Notes under the pieces: generated by a model | What the model was told of the DNA's origin: nothing | The model's input: the letters and a program-made list of their open reading frames with translations, nothing else | Database searches by the model: none | Shown: positions 1 to 10,688 of the stretch, one piece after another | Layout of the letters: each line of letters opens with the position of its first letter | Numbering within the stretch: position 1 is the stretch's first letter | Assembly (NCBI GenBank): GCA_020744425.1 | Contig: JAGMUV010000013.1 | Span: 744,001 to 808,000 of the forward strand | From: Dactylonectria macrodidyma | Taxonomy: Eukaryota > Ascomycota > Sordariomycetes > Hypocreales > Nectriaceae | DNA length: 64,000 nt | Direction of reading: 5' to 3' | Program-made: the position numbers and the translations under genes

Positions 1-1253
1 TTGTTACACTCTTCGAATCTGCGACTTCAAAATGCTGGCTGTTGTGCCGCTCTTCCTCGGCAATTTCTATGATTTCCCAGCCACCAGGCGACGTTTGACC
101 CCAAGAGCCTGCAACGACTTGTGGAAAGCCATCTCTCCGTGTCCTCTCAAAGTCTCTTACGGCAACACTAGCAATGAGCCTTCTAACGCACAATGTGGGA
201 TGGGATCTTGGGAAATGTGTTAACGGCTGTTCCATCGCGTCGGGATATGTCAAAGAGGGCGCACGCACACGCCTCTCGAAGGGGGATCCTTTCCCACCAC
301 ACAAGGCATGGTGCCGTGTTCGGAATGCACAAGGTGACTCGCGGTGTATTGGTCAGAATACATCGTATCCGGACTAAGTCGGCCGCGGTCGCTCTCTATA
401 CCAGCACACATTCGTTGTCAGAAAGCAAACAAGTGCACTCCGGCCATACTCGACAACAGGAGTACATACCTACTAACCCAGTCGAAATTGCATCTTGCAG
501 ACATGTATCTGCTGCGTCAAGCTCCCCGTTGTCATTTAGTGACGTGGACTCAAAATCACTATTGCCTGACTCGTTAGAACTCCCGTACTCGCTGGCAGGG
601 GAAACATGATGTCTATCATCCCCCCGAACAAGCCTCTATCATCCTTTCGAACAAGCCTCTATCATCCCTTCGCAGACGATGACTATCGTTGGTTACCTGA
701 GTAATAAATGGTGTGACAGGTAACGCTCAGTCCCGGCCGCAAATTGAGCACCACAAGCCAGAGTTATCATCCATCGAGCCCGGTCGTCTTTCATAGCCTC
801 ACTACAGATCACTTGTGTCAGGGCTGCACCAAGCAAGCGCAACAGAACAGAATCAGCACTTTGACGAGTATGGAATGAAATTAACGGTTATGCATTTTAA
901 ACCAATTAAAACAAGATCAATGTAAATTCCCAAGCATGGCTTTTTGAAGGATGCAGTTACCAAGCCGAATCTGCAATTGAATCCTTCCAGCGGGTCACAT
1001 CTTATCGGTAGGTTAGTCTTATCTTATCGCACAAAAAAAAGTTTGCCCCGCGATCAACACCACAGAAATCCCATCGCCGCCGAAACCCCACTTCAGCATC
1101 CGAATTCGAGACGAGACCCAGTCACACAAATTCGATTAACAAACGCCCGCACGATTGTTTCGTCATTCGCAAACTCGATAATCATAGAAGAGACCCGAAG
1201 ACGACAGGGTTATTCGCATATTTCGTCTATCTCCGAGACACCGAACCGCCACC
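1..1253. other. Intergenic, upstream of NOB1
   Basis: I see no supportable gene here. Open frames in the first 600 bases are short, lack domain-like composition and overlap one another in several frames. A 23-base tandem duplication lies at 626-671. The last 200 bases (A-rich tract near 1033, then C-rich DNA) probably hold the promoter and 5' leader of NOB1. Confidence 0.5.
626..671. repeat. Tandem duplication, 23-bp unit
   Basis: Two nearly perfect direct copies of a 23-base unit (beginning gaacaagcctctatcatcc) lie at 626-648 and 649-671, differing at the end of the unit. A partial copy (tctatcatcc) precedes them. The repeat is non-coding as far as I can see. Confidence 0.8.
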
Positions 1254-2690
1254 ATGGCGACCCCCCAGCCGCAAGACGTCGCTGCCCCAGTCCCAGCACC
1301 GGCACCAGAAACTACGACTCCCTCCTCCTCTTCCACCGAGCCCGCATTCAAGCCCATCCACAGCCTCGTCCTTGACACGGGCCCGCTGATCAAGAACGAC
1401 CCCCCCGCCAGTACCCTCCGCGCGAAAGCCGAGCAGCTCTACACGCTGCCCTGCATCGTCAACGAGATCCGCGACGCCGCCACCCGGTCCCGTGTCCAGA
1501 CCACCCTACTACCCTTCGTCACACTGCGCTCGCCGGGACCCGAGAGCGTCAAGTTCGTTACCGCCTTTGCCCGGAGGACCGGCGACCTGGCCGTGCTGAG
1601 CAGGCCAGATATCGAGGTTCTTGCTTTGGGGTACGAGCTCGAGTGTGAGCGCAATGGCGGTGATTGGAGGTTGAGGAACATGCCGGGTCAAAAGACTTTG
1701 AATGGAAAGCCGAACAAGGACAAGCCAGAAGAGGCGGCGAGTGCCGAACCCGCTACAGATAAGACCGAAGAGGCTACGACAGGTTCAGTGGATGACAACA
1801 AGACGGCAGAGATCGTGGCACCCGTAGAAGGGGAGCCCGTGCCAGAGGCAAAACCTCTCGAGGATAACGTACAACAGTTGACGTTGGAGGCGGAGACACA
1901 GACGGAGACACAGACGGAGCAGCCGGTCGTTGACGAAGCTGTGGAGAAGGATACCCAGGCAGTACCAGAGGCCATTTCCGCCGAGTCACAACCCGAGGCT
2001 ACGGTCGAGGATGTCGAAGAAGACGACGAAGACGACGGCGAAGCCTCCGACGACGAGGGCGGCTGGATCACGCCCAGCAACCTAAAGAAGCACCAAGGCA
2101 AGGGCGCCGGCGCAGCCCTCCCCGCGCAGACGGCCCAAAAGACGCTGCAGGCGGCGGTGCTGACGTCCGACTACGCCATGCAGAACGTGGCACTGCGCAT
2201 GAACCTCAACCTCGTGGCCCCCTCGCTAGCGCGCATCACGCACCTCAAGAACTGGGTGCTCCGCTGCCACGGCTGCTTCACCATCAGCAAGGACATGGAC
2301 CGCCAGTTCTGCCCCAGTTGCGGCCAGCCCACGCTCAACCGCGTCAGCTGCTCCACCGACGCCAACGGCAACTTCAAAGTCCACCTCAAGAAGAACTTCC
2401 AGTGGAACAACCGCGGCAACGTCTACTCCGTACCGCGCCCCGTCCACGGCTCCTCCAACGGCCGCCTGGCCAAGGGCGCCGGTGGCCAGGGCAACTGGGG
2501 CACCGGTCTCGTCCTCGCCGAGGACCAGAAGGAGTACACACGCGCCGCCGAGGAGCAGCGCCGCGCTCGCAAGAAGGATCTCATGGACCAGGACTACCTG
2601 CCGGACCTGCTGACCGGCCGCCGCCAAGGCTCCGGTGGCAAGATTCGCGTGGGAGCTGGGCGCAACGTCAATTCTAAGCGGAAGCATTGA
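1254..2690 (+). CDS. NOB1: 20S pre-rRNA D-site endonuclease Nob1
   Basis: Nob1 cleaves site D of 20S pre-rRNA to make mature 18S rRNA in cytoplasmic pre-40S particles. It is read as a single 478-residue exon. After a Pro/Ala/Ser-rich leader comes the PIN nuclease domain (about residues 35-135), opening with LVLDTGPLI, whose Asp is a metal ligand. A long acidic, low-complexity linker follows (about 155-270). Next is the zinc ribbon (about 330-370), with the pairs CHGC and CPSC, and a basic Gly-rich tail ending in NSKRKH. The order PIN, acidic linker, zinc ribbon, basic tail is diagnostic of fungal Nob1, and the length fits. The ATG sits in a CCACCATGG context, the first good start before the PIN domain. 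Convergent with NOP10 downstream. Confidence 0.96.
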   Translation: MATPQPQDVAAPVPAPAPETTTPSSSSTEPAFKPIHSLVLDTGPLIKNDPPASTLRAKAEQLYTLPCIVNEIRDAATRSRVQTTLLPFVTLRSPGPESVKFVTAFARRTGDLAVLSRPDIEVLALGYELECERNGGDWRLRNMPGQKTLNGKPNKDKPEEAASAEPATDKTEEATTGSVDDNKTAEIVAPVEGEPVPEAKPLEDNVQQLTLEAETQTETQTEQPVVDEAVEKDTQAVPEAISAESQPEATVEDVEEDDEDDGEASDDEGGWITPSNLKKHQGKGAGAALPAQTAQKTLQAAVLTSDYAMQNVALRMNLNLVAPSLARITHLKNWVLRCHGCFTISKDMDRQFCPSCGQPTLNRVSCSTDANGNFKVHLKKNFQWNNRGNVYSVPRPVHGSSNGRLAKGAGGQGNWGTGLVLAEDQKEYTRAAEEQRRARKKDLMDQDYLPDLLTGRRQGSGGKIRVGAGRNVNSKRKH

Positions 2691-2901
2691 GATATAGGAT
2701 ATCAGGGCGGGATAGGATATAAGGAGAAAAAAATCGGGAAAATGGGAATTTTTATAGAATCGATCGATCGAATGCCAGTAATTTCTTCACATTTCTCTGG
2801 TCCCATGTGCCAAAAAACGCCTCTGTGTGATGTGACCTAAACAAACGCCCAATCCACCTCCCTCGTTCTCGTCCTTCTGCGTATCCGTCCCCCATGTCAA
2901 T

Positions 2902-3143
2902 CTACTCCTCCTCTGCAACTCAATTAGCACTCCTCTTCCCCACCTCCATCAGAAACAAGAAAACTCACTCTGCTGGGTCAACAGCAGGCCAAAGCGGCGC
3001 TTGAGGGTAACGCGCTGGCGCGACCACTTGTCGTCGGGGGAGAAGCGGGCGGGGTGCGCCGACTTGGTGACCTGGCCCTGGGCGACCTTCTTGAGGGTGT
3101 ACAGGCGGTTGCCTTGGGCGTCGAGGGTGTACATCAGATGCAT
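2902..3143 (-). CDS. NOP10: H/ACA ribonucleoprotein subunit Nop10
   Basis: Nop10 is the small core subunit of H/ACA snoRNPs (with the dyskerin homologue, Nhp2 and Gar1) that guide rRNA pseudouridylation in the nucleolus. The protein begins [20 protein letters not shown] and contains [20 protein letters not shown], a near match to Nop10 family sequence. Exon 1 is 3143-2969. Unspliced, it reads into a non-family tail after LTQQ. A canonical intron (2968-2913, 56 nt, donor GTGAGT, branch GCTAATT, acceptor GCAG) instead joins A to AGGAGGAGTAG, ending the 61-residue protein in LTQQKEE. This length matches the family, so I prefer the spliced model. Confidence 0.92.
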
Positions 3144-3924
3144 GGCGGGCGGAATTGGGTCGTGTTTGGAGTGTGGGTGTCCTTTTTTGTTTCGTCGTTG
3201 ACGTTGGCTTCGTGGTGTTGACTTTTTTTTGCAAAGCGCCAGAGCTAGCAGAGAAAAAAATTGGCGGCTGGACTATGATCACGTGACTGATAACTACCAT
3301 CTTATCGTTATCGCGGCCCACCAGAGTGCGAAAACGACGCTTGGACCATCCGCGGATTGACCACTACCTAGATTGACTCAAGCTACCAACGAAGCAACTA
3401 GGCAAGCTCATGAAACTACGACAAGCTAACGTCTCATATTCACTAGAGGACCCTGCTGCCTTTATAGCTTACGGAGCCTAGTTTGACTGTCCTAGCTCTG
3501 ACAGCTATGCTGACGTCAAATTCGTTCCCAGGGACACAGCAGTTGTTTGGAAGAGGGGGAGGCCCTGGTTGAACACAACTTGGGAACTCTGTTCGTCACC
3601 AGTGATACGCGTGTTTATAGCAATAAAATTCACGGCGCAGTCACTGTACTACGAGAGACCGGTAAATGAAGATGGCATCAAGGAGCGTATATAGATTAAT
3701 ATATGCCAGCGCAATCCCAACAAAATACACACGAGCGCGTGATAAGGGCCAGGAAAACCACCCACGCACTTACACCCTTTCAAGGGCGCCTCCCATAAAT
3801 TGAAGCCCATCACAACGAAATGAATGTCCCAACGCTAATAATAACAGGTAAGGACAGAGAATAACTCGAAAACATACAATCCCAATTGCAACTTGGTTTC
3901 TCAAGCCTCGAAAAGGAGTCCCAG
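3144..3924. other. Intergenic between NOP10 start and AdoMetDC 3' end
   Basis: This holds the NOP10 promoter (near 3144-3350, with an A/T-rich tract around 3218-3260) and the 3' untranslated region of the AdoMetDC gene. I see no coding frame worth reporting. Confidence 0.5.
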
Positions 3925-5517
3925 TTACATGTCTTCGCCAACTCGGGCAGACTTGCCACCAGCCCACCCCTCTCTCTCGTAGAAACGAAAGACGAGATCG
4001 TAGTCCTCAAAGTCGTGGACAATTCGATCAATTCGTCGGTAGCCTCGGACCGGGTCAACAAGTCTGTTGGCAGCCCAGGACTTGGAGTCGTCCTTGCCCA
4101 TACCATAGGGGTTGGCAGTCTGGTGCTTGTCCTGGAACAAGGTGACGCTGAAGCGGCCGGGGCGGAAGATGTTGACCACCTGCTCGATGATATCGGCAGT
4201 GGTGCGTCCGCTCTGTCCACCTGGCACGTTTGTCTCGAACGAAGCAAACGAGCAGTTGGGCTCAGGGGTCACATGAACAGTAAAGTAATGCTCAGGCTTG
4301 GGCTGAATGCCCTCCGGCTCCGAGGTGGGGGCAGGCGGGATGACGCCATTCGCAGAGAACCCACAGGGGCTGAAGAGATAGGCATCGACACGAGCATCAG
4401 GGAACTCCGAAGTGGGATACACGCCCGAGAGACCGCAGCTCTCGGAAACAACGGTTCCGAGTGCGTGGCCTTCGGTGGTCAACTCTTCGATCGAGTCAAG
4501 GGTGTTGTTGTCGAGATCCATGTCGGCCCCGTTGCTGAAGACGTCCACTTCGTCCGGTGTGTCAGCAAGTCCGCCGAGGCTGTCAATAGCCTTCTTGCGG
4601 GCATCCTGAGTTTCGGCAGAAAGCCTGTCGCTGGCGACCGCACTCGCGTGCGACAGGTAAAACTGCTTCGCGTTCTCAGGATCGAGGTCCGTCATAAGGA
4701 TTTCGAGGGTCTCGTCGGGATGGCCGTTGGGGCCAGTGCCAAAGGATCCCGTTCCGACGGGGATCCGCGACGACACTCCGACCGCCTCGACCTCGGACTC
4801 TGGGGTCCGGGGAGGGGTGAGGGCCTGCTGGTTAGGAGACGTGATGTACAAGTACCAGTGGTCTCCGTTCATCTTGCCCACCATGTACGCGCTTCCTCCG
4901 TCAAACATCTCGTCAAGATACTTGACCTCCTGCTTCCAGCTGCGATGGGGTCCATGTTGCTTGTGGGGGAACAGAAAGTTCTTGCGACTGTAGAAGACAC
5001 GGTACGGGGTTGCCGCAGCGTGAACGTCATTGACCGAATTGGCGTTGTGGAAGGGAAAGCCAGCATGGGCAGCGGCAATGTGGAGCATACGCTGGAGTCC
5101 GAGGAGGAGAGTCGTAGTTCCGCACGTCTTCAAGATGATCTTGTGGGGGAAGACGAACATGCTAGACTCGGACAGGAGGTACGCATCCATGTTCTCCGAC
5201 TCGAGGACAGAGAGGATCTTGCAGTTGACCATGTCAAGCATTCCAACCCAGGTGTCGGCAGGAACCGCCTTCAATCCATTGGCAGGGGCAGTTGGGGGCA
5301 GGGCCGTGGCGCTTGGCGCGAACCAAACCTCGAGCAGCTTCTCGGGTCCTGTTCATGGTCAGCAACGAGCGCAAGAGCCGGTAACAGTTAGTTGCTTACC
5401 TTCAAAAGCATTAGTTGAGTCCAAATCGGCGGCCACATCATGATTGATAGTCAGATGAGGGGTGGCCGAGGACGGCGAGAAGGTGTAGTTGCTGGGGACT
5501 TCGTTGGCGAACATCAT
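3925..5517 (-). CDS. S-adenosylmethionine decarboxylase proenzyme
   Basis: This pyruvoyl enzyme decarboxylates AdoMet to supply aminopropyl groups for spermidine and spermine. Exon 1 (5517-5400) starts MMFANEVPSNYTF and contains the HLTINHDVAADLDSTNAFEG region. A 51-nt intron (5399-5349, donor GTAAGC, acceptor ACAG) joins to exon 2 (5348-3925), giving 513 residues. The self-cleavage motif is YLLSESSMFVFPHK, in which the second Ser of ESS becomes the pyruvoyl group. LKTCGTTTLLLGL follows with the conserved Cys proton donor. The C-terminal half carries long acidic insertions (about residues 200-330), common in fungal orthologues, so the protein is longer than the animal form of about 335 residues. 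The first of two adjacent ATGs is used. The upstream 600 bases are rich in C/T on this strand, as in strong fungal promoters. Confidence 0.95.
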
Positions 5518-7891
5518 CTTGACGGTAGATGCGATCGATTGGCAAACGGGCCGGCGAAGGTCTCAGTGGAACAGCGAGGATGGTGGATTGTGGTCTTTGC
5601 CCAAATGGCAGAGTCTGCGGAGCACTAGCTGCCGCTCAAACAGACTATGCGGCGTCTGTTTGAGAGAGTAGGCCCACAGGAATGGGGTCTTGTCAAATGC
5701 TGGCGGAGCCAGCAGCAATACGTCGGTTATAGAAGCTGATAACGTCTCTCGAGGGGACGTTAGGGGGGTCGGAGGCAGGACACGTGGATAAACCGCTCTT
5801 GTGACGGAATGTTGGCCGGTGGAGGGAAAGCCGAGTCTGCAGTAAGCGGATTCGGTTTGAGGAGGTAATTCTGTCGATGTCGACTAATTGATATATGCCT
5901 TTCTTTCAAGGGGTGCTATCGGGGCCTGTTGCGAACGAGATGTGAGCGATGGGCTCCAAATACGCGAGCGGGATACTGGAGCCAGATAATCAAGGCGGCA
6001 TATGACATACTTGGATGGTCGGGAGAAGAGGAAGCGCAGGAGATCTGTGGGTCGCATAGAAGACCCGGGGAGGGAACCGGAGAAAGAGTTGGGCGACGGT
6101 CGGAGAGGACGGCCGTCTATGTGTCTTTTGGACAGTGGTGAAAGTTAAACTCGATTATTCGACATCGAGTTGTACGAAACCGAATCGGAGCTGGGACGGC
6201 ACGGGGAGTGAATAGGCGAGGAGAACGGGGTCGCGTGAGGGCAAGAGGGCTTTGAAGCGATGACGACGGACGCGGAGGCCGAGTTTTTTTTTTTCTTTTC
6301 TTGTTTGGCGGGGTGGTTGCGACGAAGCGGTTTTCCAGAGGAACAGAGCGAAAAGAGTACGACTGAGAACAGCGCGAAGCTTCTTAATCGATGATGGAGG
6401 ATGCAAGTTGGATCGAGAGAGTCGGTGAGAGAATTTTTTGTTGTTTGAGGGGTTGTTTTGTGGCAGTGGTACCAATGGTGGTGGTGGTGGAGGACGACGA
6501 GAAGTAAATTTCCAGGCGGGAAAGGTGGGTGAAAAGAGGTCGTGTGGAGCAATGACTGCAGCGGGCGGCGAGCTAATGACAGACGCGGGAGTTCCTTCCC
6601 TGTCTCCGTGGCTTGGTGCCTGCCCAACATGGGGTCGTGCTTTTTTTTTCTCTCTTCTGTTTTTTTGCCCTCCTGCCCTCCTATTTTCGTCGAATTGCCC
6701 ACTGAAAAAATACATCTGTAGCCACTGACGGGCCGCCAAAAGGGCGCTATCCCGCGGAGCTTACTGAATGAGAAGTGAGGGACTGGCCACCGAAGGCCCG
6801 GCCCAGACACGACCGACACGACGGGGAAGGAAACTTTGGTGGGGCAGGGGCAAGGTCTCGGCTTGTATCCTTAGGTCATTGTTTTGGGTCTGGGGCCACT
6901 GGCCCTGGTTTTATTTCGTCATCTGTCTTGCTTTCTGCCGACTCTATTGGGCTGCGCGACAACCTTGGAGGTGAAGAGGTGAGGTACCTTACAGCGACTT
7001 GATGTAACTACTGTGGCCCCGACGTAACTATGCGTAACTCGCCGCAGCACACTGGACAGCGTATTGGATAGCTGCACACGACTGCATTCTTTAGCTCCGA
7101 ATGCGCAGAAAAATGCAAATGTGCAGAAAGTGGCCATTTCATGTTCCAAATCTTGTGCTATCCGGGGAAGCGTTATTGTGTGCCCCCTCTGCCCGGTCAC
7201 AGTGACTCAAACCGGTGGCCACAACCCACCAACCACCAACTTTGGCTTGGTGCAGCACAAGCAGCAACCTCCCCCCCCCCCGCCACCATCGAGATCGTCG
7301 ACAGCACACATGCGTCTCGCAGCAACTCAACCCTCTGCATGCTCCAATTCTACTCACCAATAGCCCCTCTCGCTCCCTGTCGCCTCCATCGGTGAGTGCA
7401 GACATGCAGCAACCATGCTAAAGTAGAGAGCGTGTTGTTTGTTGTCACAGTACATAGCAATGGCACAGAGTAATGGCGCACTCCAATAACGCGGGTGTCG
7501 ACGGAACCATTCTTACTGTGCCATCCATTCTGCTGTCTTACGCAAACAGGTGTAGTTTGCCGTGTCTGCCCGGACGCTGACTTTGGGTTGGCTCGGTTCG
7601 CTCGCGGAGCTGACCTGACTTTTGCCGGATGGTGGAGTGAGCTGTACGAGCTTTTGCCAGCTTTCGTGCCCTGCCGAAGTTCGATTTGTCGACGTATCGC
7701 AGAGACAAAAACTAGGCGACGGCCCGAAACGCGAGCCATTTTGTGGACCATCCACATCACCGACACCGCCGCTCAGGGGAGCTGTCCAGCTGTCGGGTGA
7801 TTCTGCAAGGGTCCAAGCATAAACCCAGGTGGACACTGATGGGCACTGGACACTGGACACTGGACACTGGACAGACGGCTTGACTCTCGCC
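5518..7891. other. Long intergenic region upstream of AdoMetDC
   Basis: About 2.4 kb lies between the AdoMetDC start and the CFD1 3' end. It has pyrimidine/purine-biased tracts (6285-6305, 6640-6670) and a short GGT microsatellite (about 6477-6491), typical of promoter/leader DNA. Long frames here encode only low-complexity Pro/Ser/Lys-rich peptides in overlapping frames. I found no convincing gene, and no obvious upstream ORF in the 180 bases before the AdoMetDC start. Confidence 0.5.
7845..7872. repeat. Four tandem copies of a 7-mer
   Basis: The heptamer ACTGGAC is repeated four times exactly at 7845-7872, about 20 bases past the CFD1 stop codon. It therefore probably lies in that gene's 3' untranslated region. 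A related GGACACTGATGGGC precedes it. It is a simple slippage-type minisatellite. Confidence 0.85.
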
Positions 7892-8892
7892 TCATCGGCT
7901 CTGCCCATTGCTCACATTCTCCTTCACCTTGTCGGTAATGTCACCGAAGACGTGCGACAGCGAGCAATCCCGGTACTTGCTGACCAGGCTCCCGGTCTTG
8001 TCTGCAGCTTCAGCAGCTTCTGTCCCCTGCGCCGCCGACCGGTGAGTAGAAATGTCCTTGCCGTTAACCTTGGTGCCAGCGGGATAGCTTGGCCGAGTCC
8101 CTTCCTCAATCAACGTGATGAACTGCGAATCCATGGGTACGGATCCCAGGAATGGCACATGAAACTCGTCAGCCATCGACCGCCCGCCTCCCGATCCAAA
8201 GATGTCGGTGCATTCGGAGCAGTGTGGGCAGACGTAACCGCTCATGTTTTCCACCACACCTAGCACTCGGATGCTCGTCTTGGTGCAAAAGTTGAGCTCC
8301 TTACGCACATCGGCCGTGGCAACGGCTTGGGGCGTAGTCACCACGACGGCACCGGCGACCTGGCCGGGCCTGGCGTCCCTCTGGAGCGTCTCGGCAAGGG
8401 AGATGTGCTCATCACTGGTGCCCGGGGGCGTGTCGATGAGCAAAAAGTCGGTCTCGTCCCAGAGCACGTCCTTGAGAAACTGTCGGATCATGGCCGTTTT
8501 CTTGGGGCCTCTCCAGACGACGGCGTCGCCCCGCTTGGGCAGCAGGAACCCCAGACTCATGGCGTGGAGGCTGCCCAAGCCCTGGCTCTCGTCTGCCTCG
8601 TGCACTAGGACAGGCGCCCAGCCTCCGGGAACTTGTGTGACCTTGGACTCTTCGATGGACAGCATGCGTGGAATAGACGGACCCGTCAGGTCAACGTCGA
8701 GAATGCCAACCGAGAAGCCGGCAAGGCACAGGGAGAGTGCCAGCTGCGTCGTCACGGAAGACTTGCCGACTCCACCCTTGCCCGACAGTACCTAAGACCC
8801 ATGTCAGTGAACGAGTTCTAAAGATGGAGTAGAAGCCAAAGGCTGTTGGTTGAACGGACCAGGACCACCTGCTTGACCTTTTCGATACCCAT
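7892..8892 (-). CDS. CFD1: Cytosolic Fe-S cluster assembly scaffold ATPase Cfd1/Nubp2
   Basis: This Mrp/NBP35-family P-loop ATPase forms the scaffold with Nbp35 for cytosolic and nuclear Fe-S proteins. Exon 1 (8892-8860) encodes [12 protein letters not shown] 68-nt intron (8859-8792) joins to exon 2 (8791-7892), which opens [16 protein letters not shown], the deviant Walker A. The protein has 310 residues. Other family marks are [26 protein letters not shown] (Walker B-like) and the cluster-binding CPHC in [14 protein letters not shown]. The N-terminal four-cysteine ferredoxin-like segment of Nbp35 is absent, which, with the length, makes this Cfd1. The donor reads GTCCGT, a weak match, but splicing restores [13 protein letters not shown] exactly. 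A short tandem repeat lies just past the stop. Confidence 0.95.
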
Positions 8893-10688
8893 GGCGATAG
8901 CAGATAGGGATAAAGGGCGAGTTGTGCAGAGACGGTTAGTGAGTCAAGTCAGATGCATCTGCTATCTCTTTGCCTTGCGCAATAGAACCGAAAGGGCAGA
9001 TGAGCGAGAGCTATTAAGTTGGGCGACCCGACGTGCGTTACATGTGCAGGAGCGGAATTCGACATATTAGAAATGGAGGCGTTGATGATTAGAAAGCACC
9101 GTTTTTTACTAAGCTCCTCGCACAGATTGGTCGCCGCACACGGAGATGCGCCCCTCTCCAATAGCTCTAACTGGATCTGGTTGGGGAAGCCTTTCGGTTC
9201 TGGCGTGAGGGGAACGAGAAACTGACGGAGGGGTTGTGATGGAACGAGGTGGGGAATATTTTTACAGAAGGAGGGGGCCCTGGATTTTTTATTCCTATGC
9301 AGCGTCATAGCGGATGACCCCGCTACAAGTTGCTGATGGTCAGTGAGTTCAAAGCGGCTACCCCACCCTTGCTCCCTGTGGCCTGTGCCACGAGGCATGG
9401 ATGAGCGCTTCTAGAAGCCTGTCGTGTCCTTGTCCGCTACCTACCCTGTAGTTAAACGTGCCTCAATCCCAACACTCTTTTCGGGAATTGAGAGTAGATA
9501 TGTACTTATAACAAATGAGTTTGAAGTTCCTTTCATTGATTTATGTTGTTTTCACACTCTTTCTGTTTGATCTACTCACCTAATTTTGATCCTAATGGTG
9601 AACTCACTGACCCGAGATGCAGGAACATCTCATTTACAACGTGGTAAAGTTTTTCTCCTACCTCGCAGCTCTGCGGCTTACATCAAACTCATTTTATAGT
9701 ATATTTTCGAGGGTGCCAGGATTTGTTCATAGAACCATACCCGTAACTATACTTCTACTGTGAAAGCCTACAACTAGGAAGTTCTAGTATGAGGTGTGAA
9801 TGATGAGTGATGCATTACACAGTTGACATCGCCGCACCACGAACGAATCACGATTGTCCAAAGGATCACAAGGGTATGGGAAATAGTATTATTAGCAAGC
9901 TCTAACTAACTGAGCCCAGAGAAACAACAACTAGTAACACAGATAAGCGAAGAGATGGAGCTCAGTCCAAGTAGAGTTCGGTTCGCAACCGCCAAGATAG
10001 AGACTGGCCTTGGTAGGCAACCTGCGTCGCACCAATGACGACGCCCGTTAAAGAGATACAGATAGGGAATGATTAAGCGAGGATAAGATTTTTCGAACGA
10101 CAAAATAGAAGCGCAGCCGGGTATACTCCCGTCGCCTCACACGCATCTTATCTGGATGATGAATGGTGAGGGACGGAGTAGCGTTGGCTCGGACTGAGTT
10201 TGAACGAAGGCGACACGCAACAGACGGTACTGTGTCAATAAAGAAGATTATGATGCCGATATTGAGGGCATCGAAGACCCTGGGTGCTCTGTCGAGGCAG
10301 CTTGGCTGCCTCTTATGCATGCCGTGGACGGCTACGCAGTGTAGAGTCTTGATGCGCTGTGAATCATCGTGGCGAATGGAGCTAAGCAAGGTGATTCCTC
10401 GCGAGGCCGGAGGGTGCTGAGCTCAGACACTGGTGGAACGCTGAGCGAGGATGCGCGTGACTGTTGAGGTTGTGATGGAGCAATGCCCCGGTCTTCCCGG
10501 CTCACTTCGAGTCGAGAAAGTTGTCGTCGCAGGGACGTCATGAGGATGTCGAGTCCATGGGACTTGCGGCCACAGAATTCCTGTGGTCATCCTCTTCGGG
10601 GTTGACGTTCTGCGCGACGGCTAGGGAGAGGGGAGTTGGTTCTTTGCTTGTGTTTAAGTGAAGGGAAAAATGCCACTACCGTGAGCTT
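8893..10688. other. Intergenic, no gene seen
   Basis: About 1.8 kb lies between the CFD1 start and the 3' end of the next minus-strand gene. The middle part (about 9450-9900) is relatively A/T-rich. All open frames are short and lack recognisable domains or codon bias. The first part presumably holds the CFD1 promoter and the last part the 3' untranslated region of the neighbouring membrane-protein gene. Confidence 0.45.

Noticed and set aside
193..609. 138-codon frame at the window start
   Set aside because: No domain-like composition, many His/Ser/Arg runs, overlapped by other frames, and no splice or promoter context.
3886..5391. 501-codon plus-strand frame opposite the AdoMetDC gene
   Set aside because: It is an antisense shadow of a strongly conserved coding exon and has Val/Gly/Arg-rich composition typical of such shadows.
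5518..5700. uORF before AdoMetDC, as in mammals
   Set aside because: I looked for an ATG on the minus strand in the 180 bases before the start and found none; a more distant leader exon cannot be excluded.
6145..6819. 224-codon minus-strand frame upstream of AdoMetDC
   Set aside because: Low-complexity Lys, His, Pro and Ser runs come from simple-sequence promoter DNA; an overlapping frame of similar length exists.
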